From: Notospermus geniculatus
Taxonomy: Eukaryota > Nemertea > Pilidiophora > Heteronemertea > Lineidae
Direction: 5' to 3'
NCBI GenBank assembly: GCA_002633025.1
Contig: NMRB01000075.1
Coordinates: forward strand, 107,645 to 171,644
DNA length: 64,000 nt
The notes under the pieces are model-generated. The model was not told the DNA's origin, searched no databases, and saw nothing but the letters and a program-made list of their open reading frames with translations. Below are positions 24,475-36,464 of this stretch, piece by piece; within the stretch, counting starts at the first letter, position 1; each line of letters begins with the position of its first letter. The translations under genes were made by a program, and so were the position numbers.

Positions 24475-26067
24475 TTAGTATTGAGTGGAGCAAGTTTTGA
24501 ACACGTCCTTCAGATCACGTCGAAATTTCTGTCCACCAGCAAGGAAATACAAATAAAAATTCACAGAAAAATTGGCGAGCCATACCTCATTACAAATCCA
24601 AAACTGTAGCGAATAACGTGTTGACCAATAAGGATTAGTCATGTCATATGATGAACTGACAAGATCATTGACACGTTTTGGACTTGAGCATACCGCATAA
24701 ACTGATGATGTCAACAACAGCATTGCAGTTAAATTTGGTTCCTTTACTGGTTTCCTTTGAAGGGATTCCATCTTCTTCCTTTGCTGTCCAGCTCGTTTTA
24801 TGGTGAATATTATGATACTGTTGCATACAAATATTATGGATAAGGGGATTATTGTGCCCATCGCTAATATGGATGAATAATAGAAAGATTCGGCCCATCG
24901 TGCTTGAGGAAAATCAAGAATCACGTTTCCGTTTGGTGGATCTGGTACTTGATAGTAAAAAATTGCCTGGATATTGAAAACGGCTTGGAAAAGGCATGTT
25001 GCTCCCATGATCTTGAGCGTTCTCTTTGTTGTACATATAGAAGCGGCTTTCATGGGGAAAATGACGGCAATAGTCCGGTCTATACTCATTTGGGCTAAAA
25101 ACAGACCAGACGTGATGGCGAAAGTGTCAGCAATGTAAAAACAGAGGCTGTAAAAGAGGTCATAAAAGATAAATCCCTGACGAGAATGGAAAGGAATGCT
25201 CTAAGGCTGAACTGACAAAATCTTAATATGACTAAAATTGACTTCCATGAAATATCTTTTAAAAAACTTATGTCTTGCACCACTGCATCCAAACCCGAAC
25301 AGGGAGAGAGTTCAACAGCCTGGAAGCCATACAACGAGACCCTTTTGAACGTTTAATGGCACGAAGCCCTGGATGTTCGGAGGGCCAAAGCCTGCGGATG
25401 GTCTTACCCTCAAGTAGGGCCCACCATGTCCTCCTGATGTATGGTCTTATGAACAATCAAGATGACTTAGGTTACTGAATTACCAAGGGCAAGCAGTGCT
25501 CTTCCTTTAAAACAGGGGTAATAGAACCAGCTCTTCATCCACCTGAGAAGTCTTGCAGCTGCATTTTAGCTTGGAGCCGTAAAGTCTTAGTCAGGCAGAT
25601 CAATAAACAGGCCATTTTGAAAGTCAAGACGGGAAGTGGTTCGGGTCGGGCATTTACGATGCTGCCTATAGGTCCCTGCAGCCTATAGGTCCCTGCATTA
25701 TCTTTCTTTGCCTAATGTGAGCTTTTTGGAAAAAAATTGTGTGCTGTTTGTGAAGTCGATTAAATACTTCTACCTACCTTATCAACAACACATCCCTTTC
25801 AGAATTTTCAAGAAGACCCTGGACTACCAGTATGGTGTGTATTGTTTCGTTTACTAAAACCACAGAATCAACTGTGGCCAAACCTGCCATGTATACACAC
25901 GTACTGAAGTGGCGGTTGCTCTTTTTACTTGTGACGAGTAAAGACAATGTGTTTCCAATAAGGCCAGCGAAAACAATGAAATAGACTGGCCATTTGCTTA
26001 TGATATCTATTCCAAGTTCCATTCCTGGAAAGTTTCTCATAGCAGTCGTATTCCTTGACCATGCCAT
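24475..26067 (-). CDS. orphan rhodopsin-class GPCR A2 (two exons)
   Basis: Exons join 26067-25778 to 25147-24475, with donor AAG|GTAGGT and acceptor TTTTACAG. The split codon is again AG|C, giving 320 residues. I chose the ATG that aligns with the B3 start (MAWSRNTT versus MAKSRNTT). Upstream in-frame ATGs at 26070 and 26106 are possible. An NTT glycosylation site lies in the N-terminus. Helices 1-7 follow the A1 pattern, with GN in TM1, LATVD in TM2, SIDRT, CSSP, NFYLYF and KFRRDL, and intracellular loop 3 carries KRAGQQRKKME. There is no TM3-ECL2 cysteine pair. The gene is a clear paralogue of A1 and B3 and a near-copy of B2 (six residue differences, all in exon 2). An 866-bp transposon lies about 240 bp upstream of its start and could affect its promoter; that is inference. 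Ligand and G protein are unknown. Confidence 0.9.
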
Positions 26068-26304
26068 CATTCCTTGAACTCCACAGAAAGTAAATGTACA
26101 ATACAATTAAATGGGCCTAGGCCTATCAGTGCGAAAAGTGTTATGAAAGGAAACCCTGCTCAGCATCAATGACAAGTGCATCGGATGAAATGTAAACTGT
26201 AGTATTTTGAATGTGTCTAGGCTTTCTGCTCCTTAGTCACTCTCGTGCTTGGAGATCAAGGTGAATTTCCAAGAGAAGACTTCGAAGATCAGATAAGTTG
26301 TGAC

Positions 26305-27170
26305 GGTAGTCTGTAGTTTCCGGAAAGCTGGAATGCTGGAAAGTATGTTGGAAAGCTGGAAAGTGTGGGGAATTCCAAAGGTTCAGTATAAAATCTGGAA
26401 TATCCCGATGGAACGTTCTTGGTGGTGTTTGAAGTTACTGAAAACGCAGCATTGAAGTTTTATTGAAGTTTTATTGAAGGCCTACCCAACGATGATATCA
26501 GGTTAATGTGTGTGACCCAGACTGACAACCTGCAACACAGAATAGGAAGGAGGTACACAGCGTTTTTGGTTCGCCCCACTTGTAGTACACAGTAAGATGA
26601 AACCATCTGACCTCTGCAATTGAGATTACTAGTATCTGTGTGTGACCTGCATATCACTTCAGTTCACCTAGGCCTGACATGAGAGCATGGGTGTCATCAT
26701 ACGAGAACTGGTGGTTGTTTTGGAGTTGATGTTAGCATGATGTGTTGATGACTGATGCCAAATGCGAGGGTCTGAGGGTCCGAGTCCGGTAGAAAGCTAC
26801 GTCTTCACCTTTAGAAACCCGTTATTTATGCAAATACACATTCAGTGGAAGAAAGCCTGCAGGCTTCACACATGTCATATCCTGTTTCCCTGTCTGATAT
26901 CACCTTGTTCAACTGGGTGTCTATAAAATGAGAACTGAGCAAATGGCACTTGGCCCAGAAAGGCAATCTTTCGGTTTTATCGAGTATCGGGCAGATGGGG
27001 GTTAGGATTTGGGGTTTGGTTGAAAGTGAGTGATCACCAGCTTTATATACAGCACAAAAAAATGACAAAAAGTGATCAATTAATGGATTTAATGAACTTT
27101 CCATACTTTCCGGTACTTTCCATATTTCCAGGTTTCCAGCTTTCCAGCATTCCGGAAACTACAGACTACC
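26305..27170. mobile_element. 866-bp Mutator-like non-autonomous transposon
   Basis: The left end GGTAGTCTGTAGTTTCCGGA is mirrored by the right end TCCGGAAACTACAGACTACC. Subterminal GGAAAGCTGG-type subrepeats extend the inverted ends. It is flanked by perfect 9-bp duplications AGTTGTGAC at 26296-26304 and 27171-27179. Copy B has a single AGTTGTGAC at the matching site, the empty allele. A 9-bp duplication is characteristic of Mutator-type elements. I see no transposase, so it would depend on one encoded elsewhere. Confidence 0.9.
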
Positions 27171-27449
27171 AGTTGTGACACACAACTTGCTTTTAGATTC
27201 ATGCTGAAACAATCTGTTGCAGGGTTGGGAAGAAATGGTGGCACTGAAATCTGAACAGTTAGTAAGATGTAGAAAAATGCACTTGGAGTTTGTGTCCCAA
27301 GTTGATGATCAGTTCTTTTGATTCCAATGAAAAGAATTCGCAGTCTTGAGTCCATATGATCGATGATTTTAATCTTGCATGGTGAAATGATGAAGTTCGA
27401 CTATTGATAATGCATCTGCATGCCCTGATAGCTGCTGGTGTTTCCAAAT

Positions 27450-27509
27450 CTTGAACTTCAAGCACAATGTGCATGCCAGCTACTGCATGGATGGTGATAA
27501 ATGAGCTGG
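27450..27509 (-). promoter_or_regulatory. conserved block upstream of GPCR A2
   Basis: CTTGAACTTCAAGCACAATG followed by AAATGAGCTGG matches the block upstream of A1. It lies 1383 bp from the A2 start, against 508 bp in copy B. The 875-bp difference equals the 866-bp transposon plus its 9-bp duplication. Confidence 0.35.
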
Positions 27510-27803
27510 GTTGTTGAATTATTATAGTCATTCACATATGTTGTATATTTCATATCAAGAGTGTCATATAAAGTCATCTTCTGAGAACCGTTTGGTAACT
27601 TAATATGACTCATCGTGTTTCATTAAAACGTCTTTGGAAATTGAATCCGATTGTGATCATTGAAAAAATAGATCAGGTACACTTTGGATGCTGCAAACGC
27701 AATGGATTTCATTTTGTTTTCTTGGAACAAAGAATCGACTGAGGTTCAGTCGACGACTTGGGCATGGTTTTAAAGCTGAATGGCAGAATTCTGAGAACAG
27801 AGG

Positions 27804-28674
27804 GTTTTCTAATACAAGTCTACGCCTACGAGAGAATTGTTTCTTGAAGTAACTTTATTAAAATGCCACACCTGTTTCACACACAAATACCGTACACACA
27901 ACAAAACATGGGCTGAAATCTACGGTGGCCCAAACATGCCATGTATATATTTTTGTCCACATTAAAATATTCTGAACATTATTGTATTTTTTCTCGAATT
28001 TCCACCCGGGTGGAAAGTATTTTCACCCGGGTGGAAAGTATTCTCACCCGGGTCACCGGTGGAAAGTATTCTCACCCGGGTGGAAAGTCTTTTCACCCGG
28101 GTGGAAAGTCTTTCCACCCGGGTGGAAAGTATTTTCACCCGGGTGGAAAGTATTTGGGTGGAAATACTTTCCACCCGGGTGAAAATACTTTCCACCCGGG
28201 TGGAAATACTTTCCACCCGGGTGAAAATACTTTCCACCCGGGTGAGAATACTTTCCACCCGGGTGGAAATACTTTCCACCCGGGTGAGAATACTTTCCAC
28301 CCGGGTGGAAATACTTTCCACCCGGGTGAGAATACTTTCCACCCGGGTGAGAATACTTTCCACCCGGGTGAAAATACTTTCCACCTGGGTGGAAATACTT
28401 TCCACCCAGGTGAAAATACTTTCCACCCGGGTGAGAATACTTTCCACCCGGGTGAGAATACTTTCCACCCGGGTTCAGAATATTTTAATGTGGACAAAAA
28501 TATATACATGGCATGTTTGGGCCACCGTAGAAATTGCCCTCAACGTACACAGTAAGATTACAATTTTTTTGTTTGCGCACAACACAAGTGAACCTGATAT
28601 AACAAAAGTTTGTTACACCAGGGAGAAGATGTAACGAAATTAGTACCCGATGAAACAATTCTCCTAACTAGAAT
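27804..28674. mobile_element. 871-bp insertion carrying a foldback minisatellite
   Basis: Absent from copy B, where GAGAACAGAGG is followed within three bases by CAGTTGACC. Inside, perfect 59-bp inverted arms at 27919-27977 and 28473-28531 (TCTACGGTGGCCCAAACATG and onward) enclose a 21-bp minisatellite. A shorter inverted match, GAGAATTGTTTC, sits near the outer ends. No target-site duplication is clear and no protein is encoded. Foldback-type or tandem-repeat-bearing miniature transposons have this architecture. Confidence 0.75.
28000..28472. repeat. 21-bp self-complementary minisatellite
   Basis: About 23 units are each built around CTTTCCACCCGGGTGGAAAG, a perfect palindrome. Left of about 28155 the spacer reads GGAAAGTATTTTCACCC. 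Right of it the spacer is the reverse complement, GGTGAAAATACTTTCCACC, so the array flips orientation at its left third. Since 21 is a multiple of three, long open frames (up to 204 codons, FHPGENT-type repeats) appear on both strands. They are not evidence of a gene. Confidence 0.95.
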
Positions 28675-28920
28675 CAGTTGACCTTTCGAATCAAGTAGTG
28701 TGGTTGTGGTAGGTGGGTCAGGCTGGACGACTGCAAATTGTCAGCAACCCAATTGGTTGGCGGCAAATCAGTTGTACAAGTTTGCAGCAGTCGACAACAC
28801 ATGACTGCTCAGTTGTCTGACCATTCCTGCCTATAGGATAATTGTTGTACATGTACGTAGCAGCAAGCAATACAGCATATGCATTTCTACAAACCCATAA
28901 GTCAAGGAAAACTTTGGGTG

Positions 28921-29181
28921 TTAGTGTTTTAGTGTTGACAATCTACTGGAGCATGTTCTGCACACGTCCTTTAGATCACGTCGAAATTTTTGTCCACCGG
29001 CAAGGAAATACAGATAAAAATTAACAGAAAAATTCGTAAGCCATATTTCATTACAAATCCAAAACTGTAGTGTATGACGTGTGGACCAATATGGATTAGT
29101 CATGTCATATGTTGAACCGACAACATCATTGATGCGTTTTGGACTTGAGCATACCGCATAAACTGATGATGTCAACAACAG
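28921..29181 (-). pseudogene. truncated GPCR A3, 3' remnant
   Basis: This encodes only the last 85-86 residues of a paralogue: TM6 with VCSSPKR, the WICNEIW segment, NFYLYF, KFRRDL and the tail ending STLKH. It matches the end of B3 (42899-43157) almost exactly. At 29181 the homology stops and resumes with sequence that in copy B lies at 45729. TM1-TM5, exon 1 and the 5' flank are therefore deleted. No start or acceptor remains, so no receptor can be made from it. The surviving part has no internal stop, so the loss is recent or allelic. Confidence 0.9.
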
Positions 29182-31734
29182 ATCCTTTCAGTTGCCAGTA
29201 CTGTGAACATTTCCAAGGGGGTTGGACTTGCCTGACTTGATATTGAATGGAACTGTTACTGTTACCCATGTGTAATTTGGGCAGATGCATGCTTTATGAA
29301 TATGACCCTTAATGTGTAAACCAAAATATGGTCACATGCATTTCTCTGTGACCCTTTGAAAATGACATCAGTTTATTTTATTTTTTGTTGAATGAGTTAA
29401 TCCAAATAGCCTTTGGTGTCACCAGGTGCAGTGAAGCCCATTGGTTGCTCACTATCTTGTTGGGATAAACGGTGGCAAGAAAACTTCTTAACTCTAAAAA
29501 AATCAATGGATTCAAGCAAATTGTGGTTCCATTTGGCTGAACTCACAGCTCATATTCTCTTACTTGGTAACCTTCAAATCAATAGATGGACTGCATGATT
29601 TCAAAATTGGAACATTTTGAGGATTGGTCTTTGAGATACCACAGACTCTTGATTTGCGTAGCTTATTTAAATTGCTCATTTGCAATTTTCTATCAGAATA
29701 ACTGCAAGTTTGGGTTTCAAATCTGGTTTGTTCAAAATTAACTGCAGCACTATCTTGACACTAATAGCTTTGAAATTTGTACCAAAGCTAGTTTGTGCAT
29801 TTTTCTGATGAACTCTCATTGCCTTATATTGCCAGATCACTCTTGTCCTGTTCAAGAAACTTGCATGTTTGCAAGTTTGTCCCACATGTCCATCAAATTA
29901 GCATTTGAATTGCAAAATCACATACCGGTACTTCTGTGATCAGTACTTTGGTTAAAGCATTGATTAGCTGGGGAACTGGTTGAATAAAACAAACAACAAA
30001 ATATCACAAAGATGGAACTCAAACACATTTTATTATCAATATTGCGTAGTAAAGTTCAGTTAGATATTTGCCATGTTTTGATCACGAAACATAAGACAAC
30101 GAAGACCAAACCGCTTTTATCACATGCACAATTTACAAAACATGGTTCCTAGTGAAGAGGTATGTCTGATCCGAACGTTCCTGCTGAAGCCATAAGTCAA
30201 TAGGATTGGAGTCTACGTCGTATTATTTCTCTTTGGTTGGAGAGTGATAGCATGCAGCTAAGGAGACACCCTGAGCATATCAGTGATGCCTGCAGTTGGT
30301 TGTCAAAATGACCCTGAACAAAATGGTATGACTGTTCCCCTGGCCTTGGTCAGGGAATTCTGCCTCATGATCTATTTCATAACATATCCACTCCTAGTTG
30401 GAGTTGGAGCTGTATATGTATATGAGGTCAAACCATTCTTGGGTTTGCCAACACGGTACCAGCCATGAGCATCTGTATTTGGATTTTGGCAGCAAGACCC
30501 CACTAACCAAACATTTTTCTTTCTGTCCTATTTTCCAATGGTGCAAACTGTTACCTGTGGTAATTCACCAGCACGAGCAATTTTCAATGTAATAGTCACT
30601 TTGAAGATGTCATACATGACATCCCCTAAATAACTCAACACAGATACTAGTATATTTTCACAAAGTTGGTTCCAGACCTATCTAGTTTTCATCATTGCCA
30701 GAAAACTACATACTGAAAGGTTGCTTGAGGGTGTGATTTCTTACCAAAAAAAATAATTAAAAAATGGTGCAGAAAATATTCAATGCCTGGGGCATTATCT
30801 CTACTAGGCCCATTGTGGGTAGATCACATAATGTGACCTTCAATCACCGGGTTCTACATAAGAACAGAACATAATTTTATAAGGACAGCACAGTCCTGGT
30901 AACTTAAGTGTTCTCGCTTAGTAAAATTTCAGTGAAACTTAGTGAAGATTTTGCCAAAGACCCCAGGGTACCTTCATTGCTTTAGTGGAAGTGGGTCTAC
31001 TATTTAAAAAAATGGTGCATTTTGTCAGAAAAGTGAAGTGACGTAAACAATTACAAAATGTCATGGAAAACATCAGTCTGTAGCATTTTAACTCAAAACA
31101 AAGGAAAGCGATAATGTGTAAATTTTTAAAAATCTTTTAGCTGTTTCTTTTCACCTAATTAATGATGAACATGAAGAAGCCCATTGCTGTCCATGGTAGA
31201 TTCACTTTTCTACTCTGAATATCAATATCTCTGGAGGCCAGTCCTGAAAATAACCCTACACTAACCATGAACTCAAATGTCCCGCTATGTCAAGTATTAA
31301 AGTATTGCCACATTATTATTTGATATTTTCATGAGGAAACTGAACAATAATTCCTTTTCTTCATGTTTGTGCTGGTGAACAGGTGATCACAAAAATCATT
31401 GGAGAATTCCTCAGGTGAGAGTAAAATCAAGTTTCAAGCAACATACATATACAGTATATTAGTTTTGGCCTCCGTGACTTTCAAGTTAAAATGCTGTTTT
31501 GTTTATATAAAGGTATATACTGCTCCTGTTTCTCTCCCTCAAACAACTCCACAATTCCCCTGCATTGTGTTTACAGTGAGGTATAAATGAAATTCCATCC
31601 AATACTTGTTTCCTGCTGGTTGCAGTTTCACGAAAAAGAACACTGTCAACAAAGTGTCAAACAAACCAAAATTTTTCAATTCAGGGTTAGGCCTTTTATT
31701 GGTATGTCAATCCAGGTTGAAGCATGAACTCATC
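29182..31734. other. intergenic, no gene recognised
   Basis: Collinear with 45729-48364 of copy B, with frequent substitutions and small indels. No open frame of note is conserved between the two copies, which argues against coding sequence. Confidence 0.6.
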
Positions 31735-33011
31735 CTAACAAGCAGTTTCTCTGAAAGTATCAGTGGGGTTAACTTCAACTTCTCGATGTGATTGATTAGA
31801 CGAGTTTTCTGTATGTCCTGTTGTACCTGCTGATGCAGTGGTATAGTGTCCATTAAATGTTGCTTTATAGATTTTTTTCGTTCGCCATGGTTTGCACATA
31901 AGTAGACTGATAAATGCAAGTCGGAAATTCCGGTTGAAAACTGTGTAAATGATTGGATTTATCGTTGATGAGATATATCCAAACCACAGGAATGCAGTGA
32001 GCAATTTTCCATCAAACACACATATAGAACATAGGGGCATAGTAATATTCACAATAAAAAATGGGGCCCAACAAATGACGAACAACCCAAACATGATCCC
32101 GAGAACCTTTGCAGCTTTCTGTTCAGTTTTCACAATATTTTCTCGCTCCCGCCGTTCAAGCGCATCCCGGCGTTGTAGCATCATTGTCGCCGCTTTAATC
32201 TTCATGCTGTGTTTCTGGACGAGACCCTTCAACCTAGGAACAGTCGTGTTATTTGGGGAGAGGGGTACAGATTGATCACTCGAGGTTGAGGCATGCCGAC
32301 TGCGTTGTCCCTCCGTCGTGGCATTCATTGGGACAGTTGTATTAACGACACCCATTGATGAGGCATCAGGCATATTAGATTCTTTCATTTCCTTTGTCAG
32401 TGGTTCCATCTCACTAGGAAGTCCTGAACTCCTGTCATGGCTATGCAAACGACGTAGTGGTGGAATCGACCCATTTTGAGATTTTAGAAAAGTGGAATTC
32501 CTGAAGGGGTTCGCGTTCTGATGTAGTGGAGGTGGCGTAAGCTTATGGACTAATGGTGTCAAACCTTGTTTACTGCGTCGACTCATGGACCGGCGAATCA
32601 TTGGAGCGCCTTCCTTGGAACTTTCACACTGTTTTGCCTTTTCATGCAGCAACCTTATTGTCAAAACATATGTCACCACCATTATCATCAAAGGTATAAA
32701 AAAGGCAGATATTGAGCCATAAATTATAAAATGAGGATTTGCTAGTGCGCATATCCCATCATTGAGAATATTTGCCTCGTCAACTATTCCTAACACAAAT
32801 AACGGACTGGATATTGTAAATGCTAATAACCACACTAAGAATATCTTTACACCGACTACTCGCATGGATTTGTTTCGAGTTTTTAATGGAGACCGTATCC
32901 CAATGTAGCGATCCAATGAAATTGTGCTCATGTGGAGGATGGAGGAAGTGCAGAGAAGGACGTCACTCAGTGACCATATATTACACATCACCGGTCCAAG
33001 AGGCCAGTAAC
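31735..33011 (-). CDS. serotonin 5-HT2-like receptor, TM3-TM7 exon (copy A, partial)
   Basis: A 1277-bp terminal exon encodes 424 residues of a biogenic-amine receptor. It is entered through acceptor TTGTCTTTGCAG with two bases finishing a split codon, then YWPLGPVMC. Fragment residues: Cys9 (3.25) for the loop-2 disulfide, amine-binding Asp16 (3.32), DRY at 33-35, an IVWLL-type TM4, loop-2 Cys in NDGICAL, TM5 GSISAFFIPL, a roughly 180-residue serine/arginine-rich third loop, ERRERENIVKTEQKAAKVLG before TM6 CWAPFF, and TM7 ending NPIIY. The pattern is closest to 5-HT2, which normally signals through Gq; octopamine or dopamine receptors are less likely. The N-terminus, TM1 and TM2 must come from upstream exons that I could not find in the next 3.4 kb. 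The product differs from the copy B exon at one residue (Val/Ala in the third loop). Confidence 0.88.
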
Positions 33012-36000
33012 CTGCAAAGACAAGAAGGGAGAGAATGTCACAATCGGATAAGGAATGTCATGGTTTTCTCTAGGAGGACAAAATACCTGAAAATCTGTGT
33101 GACCTACAAACTGGAAAAATCAGAATAAAGAAAGTCTTCTTTCTATTGAGATGGTAATGACCTGTAACTGTAAATATCAAAGAAAAAATATTTTATGAAA
33201 ATATCAGTGGAGTGTGACTTGAAAATCTAAATACTTGTTTGGCCAATCTTCCAGTAGCCTATAATCTGTGAAGTATTTGGAACATCATTAGGAAACTGAT
33301 GTCTTGCTTCATAGAGTTCTGCCTAAACCTAAAATCAAAGCGAAGCAAAATTTATTATCTTGTCTCTAGGCACGTCCTTGCAATCTCTATTCATGGTTAC
33401 ATAACCAGCATTCACCTTAATCCTTAAAACAAAATGAATGAGACATACCTGAAAGCAACAATGAAGAAATACCATCAATAGCCTTAACAGTTCTGTTTGC
33501 TTGTGCTAGAGGGCTCTTGTGCATGACCACTTGTTGGCAAGTTTGCCTTCTCTACCTTAGTATTGTTTTTCTCCCCGTAGGAATATTTGAACTGAAATCC
33601 CCTTCATTTTTTCAGCATTTTGCATCACACATTGGTTTTGGAGGTATTTCAATAATACTGCAGCAGCACAACTCCAGAGATTTTGCTCATTTTTCTTCCC
33701 TCTATCAGAACTGACACTTGGGATGTAAAGAGCGCCAAACAGCCTAGCCTATCATTTCTTATGAATTATTTTTTTCATGGAGCGCTATCAGACGAATGCA
33801 ATAGCAGACGTATTATTTCGTCATGTGGGCTGTTCCCGCTTTATCATCCTACCTCACACATCGGTGTCTGTCCACCCCCACTCGCCCAAATAAAAACATT
33901 GCATCCATGTTAGCAATTTCACACCTCATCAAACACTACATGGGAATTCAGGACTTGTCTTGTGCGGTGTCCAGGCACGGATCCAGCGTTGACAGAAAGG
34001 GGGGGCGTAGCTTGATGGAGGTGGCGGACAACGAACGCAGGAGCCCAAATGGGGGGTCTGGGGGTCCTCCCCCAGAAAAATTTGACAATTTAAGTGCTTT
34101 TAGATGCATTTTCCTGGCATCTGAGAGCAAAATACTCGAATTTTTTATGTGATTGAATTTTTCTTGCTAAAAAAAATCATTGCTCTGCCGAAAATAGGGG
34201 GGGCGTACGTCCCTTCCGCCCCCCTCTGGATCCGTGCCTGGTGTCTGTTCTTTCTGTGATGCCCAAAGCGCTAGAAATTCCCTGGTGTGAGTGTTTCACG
34301 AATAAATTCATCGATCACTCACTTCTGCAGCAACCAGTGAGTGTACAGTACAAAAAATAGTATTTTCCTGGCTTCATCCACGTGCTACTTCATTTGCTTT
34401 ACTGTGCCTCCTTTCACGAAGGCCCATTACACAGCTCATTCATTAGCTTTAATGTCCACCCCCACATTACCCAGGCAGAAAACAATATCCAGATGGTGTG
34501 GACACAATTTCACACATCATTGGCCAATGTATTGGACCCTTACTCTATTATCAACAAGAACATCAAGTTGCTTTTGTCTTGCCTGTCGTTGTTGGGAGAA
34601 AGGGCGATAAGGCGATTTGAAATAAGTGGAGATATTAAGCTGTACTTTGATTTTTCTTATGTTCTGTTCATTATCAGCTCAATTTTAATACACTTTCTCA
34701 CTTATGTAATTAAAAACTCCTGTCTTTTGTGGGTGTATCTTTAAAGTACATGTAGATGTACAGTGATGAAAAAATTAGGTCTCATTTTCAGATTGCTGGA
34801 TAATGTCGTTGTACTTTTAGGAAAGAGCCTCAGCAGTGCAACATCAGCCCAATGAGACAAACCATGTACTGCTAGAATTCAGCAGTTCAATGTTTTTTGG
34901 TTTCTGTATTAACACTCATACATGTAACTCTGGTTTCAGTGGATGATGCTATTCTTTTGGCAGTGTATGAAAAAAGCATTGGCACAAAACAACATGCAAA
35001 AAAACAGACTGTATTTTTCGTGTCATTCTTTTATTCATATTGGCATGGCACTATGTTATATCCATTCCAACAGGCACTTGGACATCATCCATTTGGACAC
35101 AATTTTTCACATCATTGAGCAAGATATCTGTTGTTTTTTCATTATGTAGCCAATGGATTCTGCATGAGATGTGACAAGTACAATGGAATATACTGTAGTA
35201 TAAAAACTTCTCAGTGCTTCTATTAGAATTTATCCTATAATTGGTTTTACTTTCTTTTCAAAGGATAAGGAATTCCTCTGTTATGCTTTAGAGAACATTA
35301 CAATAGTGGCTGCATCAATTTCGATAATATGACAAGGAAGATTTGAAACTCAGCCGCCTAGGGTGTTTCTAGCAAGTCACTTTTGTGCATTGTTTAAGTG
35401 GTTAAGAGGTGGAAATGAAGATAACTTCCAAAATTCTACTACATTTCCCTTCTTCTGTGTATTGTCATGAAATTTTAACCTCTCTTGATTGACAATAACA
35501 AGTTGTTTCCTCTGCAAAATGAATCTGTTCACAGTGTATTAGTTGCAGCAGGCACTCTGTTTACTCCGGGTCAAAATTCATAACTGACTGCACGCTCTTG
35601 ATGAAGAGATTGAATTGTCCCCAAAAGAGGAGGTATTGTAATTCCAGCAACCGATATCTATTGGCTACGCTAAAAAAGCTTCTTCTTTGATCTCAAAATC
35701 TTGCTAGTCTTCTTATTAGATAAAGAACTGCAAATTTGATATGTTGGAAAAACCCTAGCTGTAGAAAACAAAATTACAGGGCGATGTTTACTGGCAATAT
35801 GGAGACCAGAAGCATGATAATGAGAATTCAATAAAAATCACTCTGGTTGAAAACCCGACATCTACTTGGGGACAATGAGATTAATGCACAAGTGATACTT
35901 GAAGCAGTTTAGGGTGTCGAGAGCACCTCATTGATGCGTGAAGGGCTATTTAGGCACGGGTAGTGAGTCTTCACCATCAGAAATTTATATTACGGTACTT

Positions 36001-36464
36001 GAAAACAATGTACCAGTAAGTTTATAGGAATGGAAATGACAGGTTTTGACATGAATGGTTGATGATTGGAAGCCATATTCTCTATCCCAGCAAAAATGGT
36101 AAATAAATGAACACTGAACCATCGCCCTTTAAACTTTCAGCCAGGAAGTCTGATACACCATCAATCAAATTAAATTCTTGTATTTCTGGCTGTGCTTCCT
36201 TCATACACACCAGTTATTTCATGATAAAGAAAAAACACAATTGCAATTTCTGACTAAAATTTTGATCATCACGTACAGCCCCGTTCCAAACATTACAGTC
36301 ATTTAATATTTGGCATCAATCTGGTTAATATTTCCCCTGTGACATGAATTACGTTCTGTGTGTCTAACCTTATTAGAAAGACCAAGCAGGTTATAAATAC
36401 CTCCTGTAATTAGGAAGTAATCGACCTCAAAAGAAAAAGTGTTACAACCAGCCCCGGTCTCCCC
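33012..36464. other. non-coding region 5' of the 5-HT2-like exon
   Basis: No TM1-TM2 exon is seen on the minus strand. A possible 76-bp piece with an ATG and donor TTTCAG|GTATGT lies at 33449-33524; its phase would fit the receptor exon, but it is not membrane-like. A 120-codon plus-strand frame at 34382-34744 is conserved in copy B but unrecognised. Bases 36377-36464 are the unique 88-bp spacer between the duplicated segments. Confidence 0.5.
33971..34241. mobile_element. 271-bp miniature inverted-repeat element
   Basis: The perfect 16-bp ends are CCAGGCACGGATCCAG and CTGGATCCGTGCCTGG, with 3-bp duplications TGT at 33968-33970 and 34242-34244. Copy B reads GCGGTGTCTGTTC without it. G-rich tracts (GGGGGGGCGTA) lie at both inner edges. 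It is non-coding. Superfamily is not assigned; a 3-bp duplication occurs in several groups. Confidence 0.85.

Larger units (their letters stand above)
20733..36376. repeat. large tandem duplication, copy A (15.6 kb)
   Basis: From TACAGTTAAATATCCTGAC at 20733 to CTAACCTTATTAG at 36376, the sequence runs collinear with 36465-52949. Coding exons are nearly identical. Introns and flanks carry more substitutions and many small indels. Relative to copy B, copy A has extra insertions at 26305-27170, 27804-28674 and 33971-34241. It lacks the 2569 bp that in copy B lie at 43160-45728, and it lacks the element at 51216-51455. No N interrupts the junction with copy B. Confidence 0.93.

Noticed and set aside
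27941-28634. Long open frames on both strands (up to 204 codons, FHPGENT and TRVES repeats)
   Set aside because: They are translations of a 21-bp minisatellite. The unit length is a multiple of three and contains no stop, so several frames on both strands stay open without selection. The host insertion is missing from copy B.
34382-34744. 120-codon plus-strand frame conserved in copy B at 50718-51080, with a hydrophobic C-terminal part
   Set aside because: Conservation only reflects the large duplication. The residue changes are not obviously constrained, and nothing known matches. I kept it out of the gene list, though a transcript would change that.
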